Shown: positions 63,168-64,000 of the stretch, one piece after another
Layout of the letters: the number at the start of each line of letters is the position of its first letter
Position numbering within the stretch: position 1 is the first letter of the stretch
From: Salmonella enterica subsp. enterica serovar Choleraesuis
GTDB taxonomy: Bacteria > Pseudomonadota > Gammaproteobacteria > Enterobacterales > Enterobacteriaceae
Length of the DNA stretch: 64,000 nt
Assembly (NCBI GenBank): GCA_022846635.1
Contig: AP025685.1
Span: 2,604,001-2,668,000, forward strand
Reading direction: 5' to 3'
Made by a program: the position numbers and the translations under genes
The notes under the pieces: model-generated
Told to the model about the DNA's origin: nothing
The model's input: only the letters and a program-made list of their open reading frames with translations
Databases searched by the model: none

Positions 63168-63866
63168 AACGGACTCCTCCTGAAATTCCCTCAGCTGCTG
63201 CCATCAGGGCGTTATCATCTGGCTCACTCTCCGGCTCCGCCGCGCGCGCAGATAACAGGCTGAACTGATCAGGCGTCATGGACGTATCGCGGCTGAACAT
63301 GCTGAAAATGGAATAAATGAGCGTGGAGAAATGCGCATCGATTTGCGCGGAGTGGAAATAGTTTTCCCGGTAGAACACACGCCAGTCGGCGTATTCTGTC
63401 GATGAGATGCCGGCGAGCATGGCGCGCCAGTCGGGCCGGCCGAATTCACGCGCCATCTGCATGGCAAACGCCAGCTCCCCGGCTAAGGCTTTTCCGCCGT
63501 GACGGGCTCTGATTCGGTGTCGCCGTCTGCGCTGGCAGGCGGCAGCATGCCGGATAACCGTTTGACGACACTATCCGCCGCGCCGATCGCCTCCAGCGGC
63601 CAGGTGCGTAAGGTCTCCTCGGCCAGAGCAAGCATCTGCTCGCGAGTCGGGTGCGGACCTGGCTTAAATTCACGGGTATGCGCCAGGGACATGGCGACCA
63701 GAAATGCACTGGTACGCACCACCATATTCATGGCGTTGTTCATGTTATTTTCCGACGATTCGAGATCGTGCAGATACTGCAGGTACTCAATGCGCTGCAG
63801 GGCTGACAGTTCTGTGAGCACGACTTTGCTGCCGTTATATTCAAACGGCTCCTGTTTCAGGAACAT
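63148..63866 (-). CDS. Tail assembly chaperone GT, made by -1 frameshift from G
   Basis: G (63866-63483) and the overlapping T frame (ending at 63148) together encode the lambda-type G-GT chaperones that hold the tape measure during assembly. The T frame ([18 protein letters not shown] and onward) is -1 relative to G and stays open back to the slip site at 63489-63495, giving VTAEK followed by [18 protein letters not shown] has no ribosome site of its own. The arrangement upstream of H matches lambda. Confidence 0.85.
63483..63866 (-). CDS. G: Tail assembly chaperone G
   Basis: A 127-residue protein ([52 protein letters not shown]) in the position of lambda gpG, ending VTAEKP at a stop just after the slip site. 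The zero-frame product; a minor share of ribosomes should continue into T. Confidence 0.88.
   Translation of the reverse strand: MFLKQEPFEYNGSKVVLTELSALQRIEYLQYLHDLESSENNMNNAMNMVVRTSAFLVAMSLAHTREFKPGPHPTREQMLALAEETLRTWPLEAIGAADSVVKRLSGMLPPASADGDTESEPVTAEKP
63489..63495 (-). promoter_or_regulatory. -1 frameshift slip site GGAAAAG
   Basis: Read as G GAA AAG in the G frame, two codons before the G stop. It allows a -1 slip on AAA-G, in the same place as GGGAAAG in lambda. It differs from the lambda heptamer at one base. Confidence 0.75.
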
Positions 63867-63875
63867 AATTAACCT

Positions 63876-63898
63876 CAGAAAAAGGGGGCTTGCGCCCC
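63876..63898 (-). terminator. Hairpin with T-run between V and G
   Basis: GGGGC and GCCCC with loop GCAA on the minus strand, then CTTTTTCT, 5 bases after the V stop. A short strong stem that could lower transcription of genes downstream of the abundant major tail protein. Confidence 0.75.
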
Positions 63899-63902
63899 GC
63901 TA

Positions 63903-64000
63903 TCAGGAAACGGTGACAGTGGCAACAGCGACTTTTTTGCCGCCACTGGTCATCGCCACCAGTTGCGCGCTGCCAGCGGTTTTGCCGGTAACTGTGATGG
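63903..64000 (-). CDS. V: Major tail protein V, C-terminal end only
   Basis: Only the last 32 codons are in the window (ITVTGKTAGSAQLVAMTSGG, then VATVTVS and stop). They resemble the C-terminal Ig-like (Big_2) domain of lambda gpV, and the position just before G fits the major tail tube protein. The gene continues past the window edge. Confidence 0.8.
   Translation of the reverse strand, partial: ITVTGKTAGSAQLVAMTSGGKKVAVATVTVS

Larger units (their letters stand above)
48606..64000. mobile_element. Lambda-like prophage, one end only
   Basis: From the tRNA-derived attachment site rightward all genes are phage-type, except possibly the lipoprotein moron, and the main tail block is on the minus strand in lambda order: V, G/GT, H, M, L, K, I, J, fibres. 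The element runs past the window end, so head, lysis, replication and integrase genes are not seen. Whether it is inducible cannot be judged. Confidence 0.93.

Noticed and set aside
48606-64000. Phage-tail bacteriocin instead of a prophage
   Set aside because: A tRNA-split attachment site, moron and SOS genes favour a prophage; the missing head and lysis genes may simply lie outside the window, so this is not fully excluded.

Overview
The window is a contiguous piece of an Enterobacterales chromosome, close enough to Escherichia that the tRNA-Ser(GGA), phoH, efeUOB, putP/putA and wrbA-yccJ-agp genes are immediately recognisable and mostly in the same relative neighbourhood. The genus cannot be fixed from the sequence alone. 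The last 15 kb are one end of a lambda-like prophage, cut off by the window edge.

Layout. (1) 1-13.2 kb: a tightly packed, often overlapping one-strand operon for a Wzx/Wzy-dependent exopolysaccharide. It holds the priming phosphotransferase, an outer-membrane beta-barrel, a short Wza-like export lipoprotein, a Wzc-like chain-length protein with a degenerate kinase domain, flippase, polymerase, three glycosyltransferases, a small membrane protein, a secreted glycosidase-like DUF4832 protein and an acetyltransferase. (2) 13.4-16.7 kb: an alkyladenine DNA glycosylase, then fhs-folD (one-carbon folate metabolism). (3) 17.2-17.9 kb: tRNA-Ser(GGA) with a strong promoter and a tandem repeat array that re-uses the last 19 bases of the tRNA plus a terminator, like the rtT array of tyrT. 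(4) 17.9-22.4 kb: phoH and the Fur-type efeUOB iron-uptake operon. (5) 22.6-33.4 kb: putP and putA, whose normally shared control region is split by a 4.9 kb cassette (amidohydrolase, monooxygenase-like membrane protein, isochorismatase-like hydrolase, LysR regulator) lying between two copies of a PutA-operator module. (6) 33.6-40.3 kb: MarR regulator, triheme cytochrome c, 2Fe-2S subunit and molybdopterin subunit of a periplasmic-type hydroxylase/aldehyde dehydrogenase, with a convergent XdhC-family Moco factor and an EamA exporter. (7) 40.6-48.3 kb: wrbA-yccJ, agp, an amino-acid transporter, a secreted MRJP/gluconolactonase-like protein, and a Zn-type oxidoreductase divergent from a LysR regulator.

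(8) 48.6 kb to the end: a prophage integrated in tRNA-Ser(UGA). The displaced tRNA 3' end (attR) is at 48606-48667. Late tail genes run leftward: V (partial), G/GT (programmed frameshift), H, M, L, K, a lipoprotein moron, I, J, two small tail genes, and then a 2.97 kb invertible segment. That segment carries two complete, opposed tail-fibre genes sharing a 476 bp inverted repeat. A Gin/Pin-type invertase follows, and the end of the prophage carries a LexA-box-controlled pair that includes a UmuD'-like protein which begins at the position where UmuD is normally cleaved.

Most striking points: the whole-gene tail-fibre inversion cassette with hix-like palindromes exactly at the repeat edges, the SOS-controlled pre-processed UmuD' homologue, the split put control region, the rtT-like array at a serine tRNA, the short Wza plus beta-barrel export pair, and several intrinsic terminators inside the tail operon. 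All calls come from reading the sequence; no database search was run.
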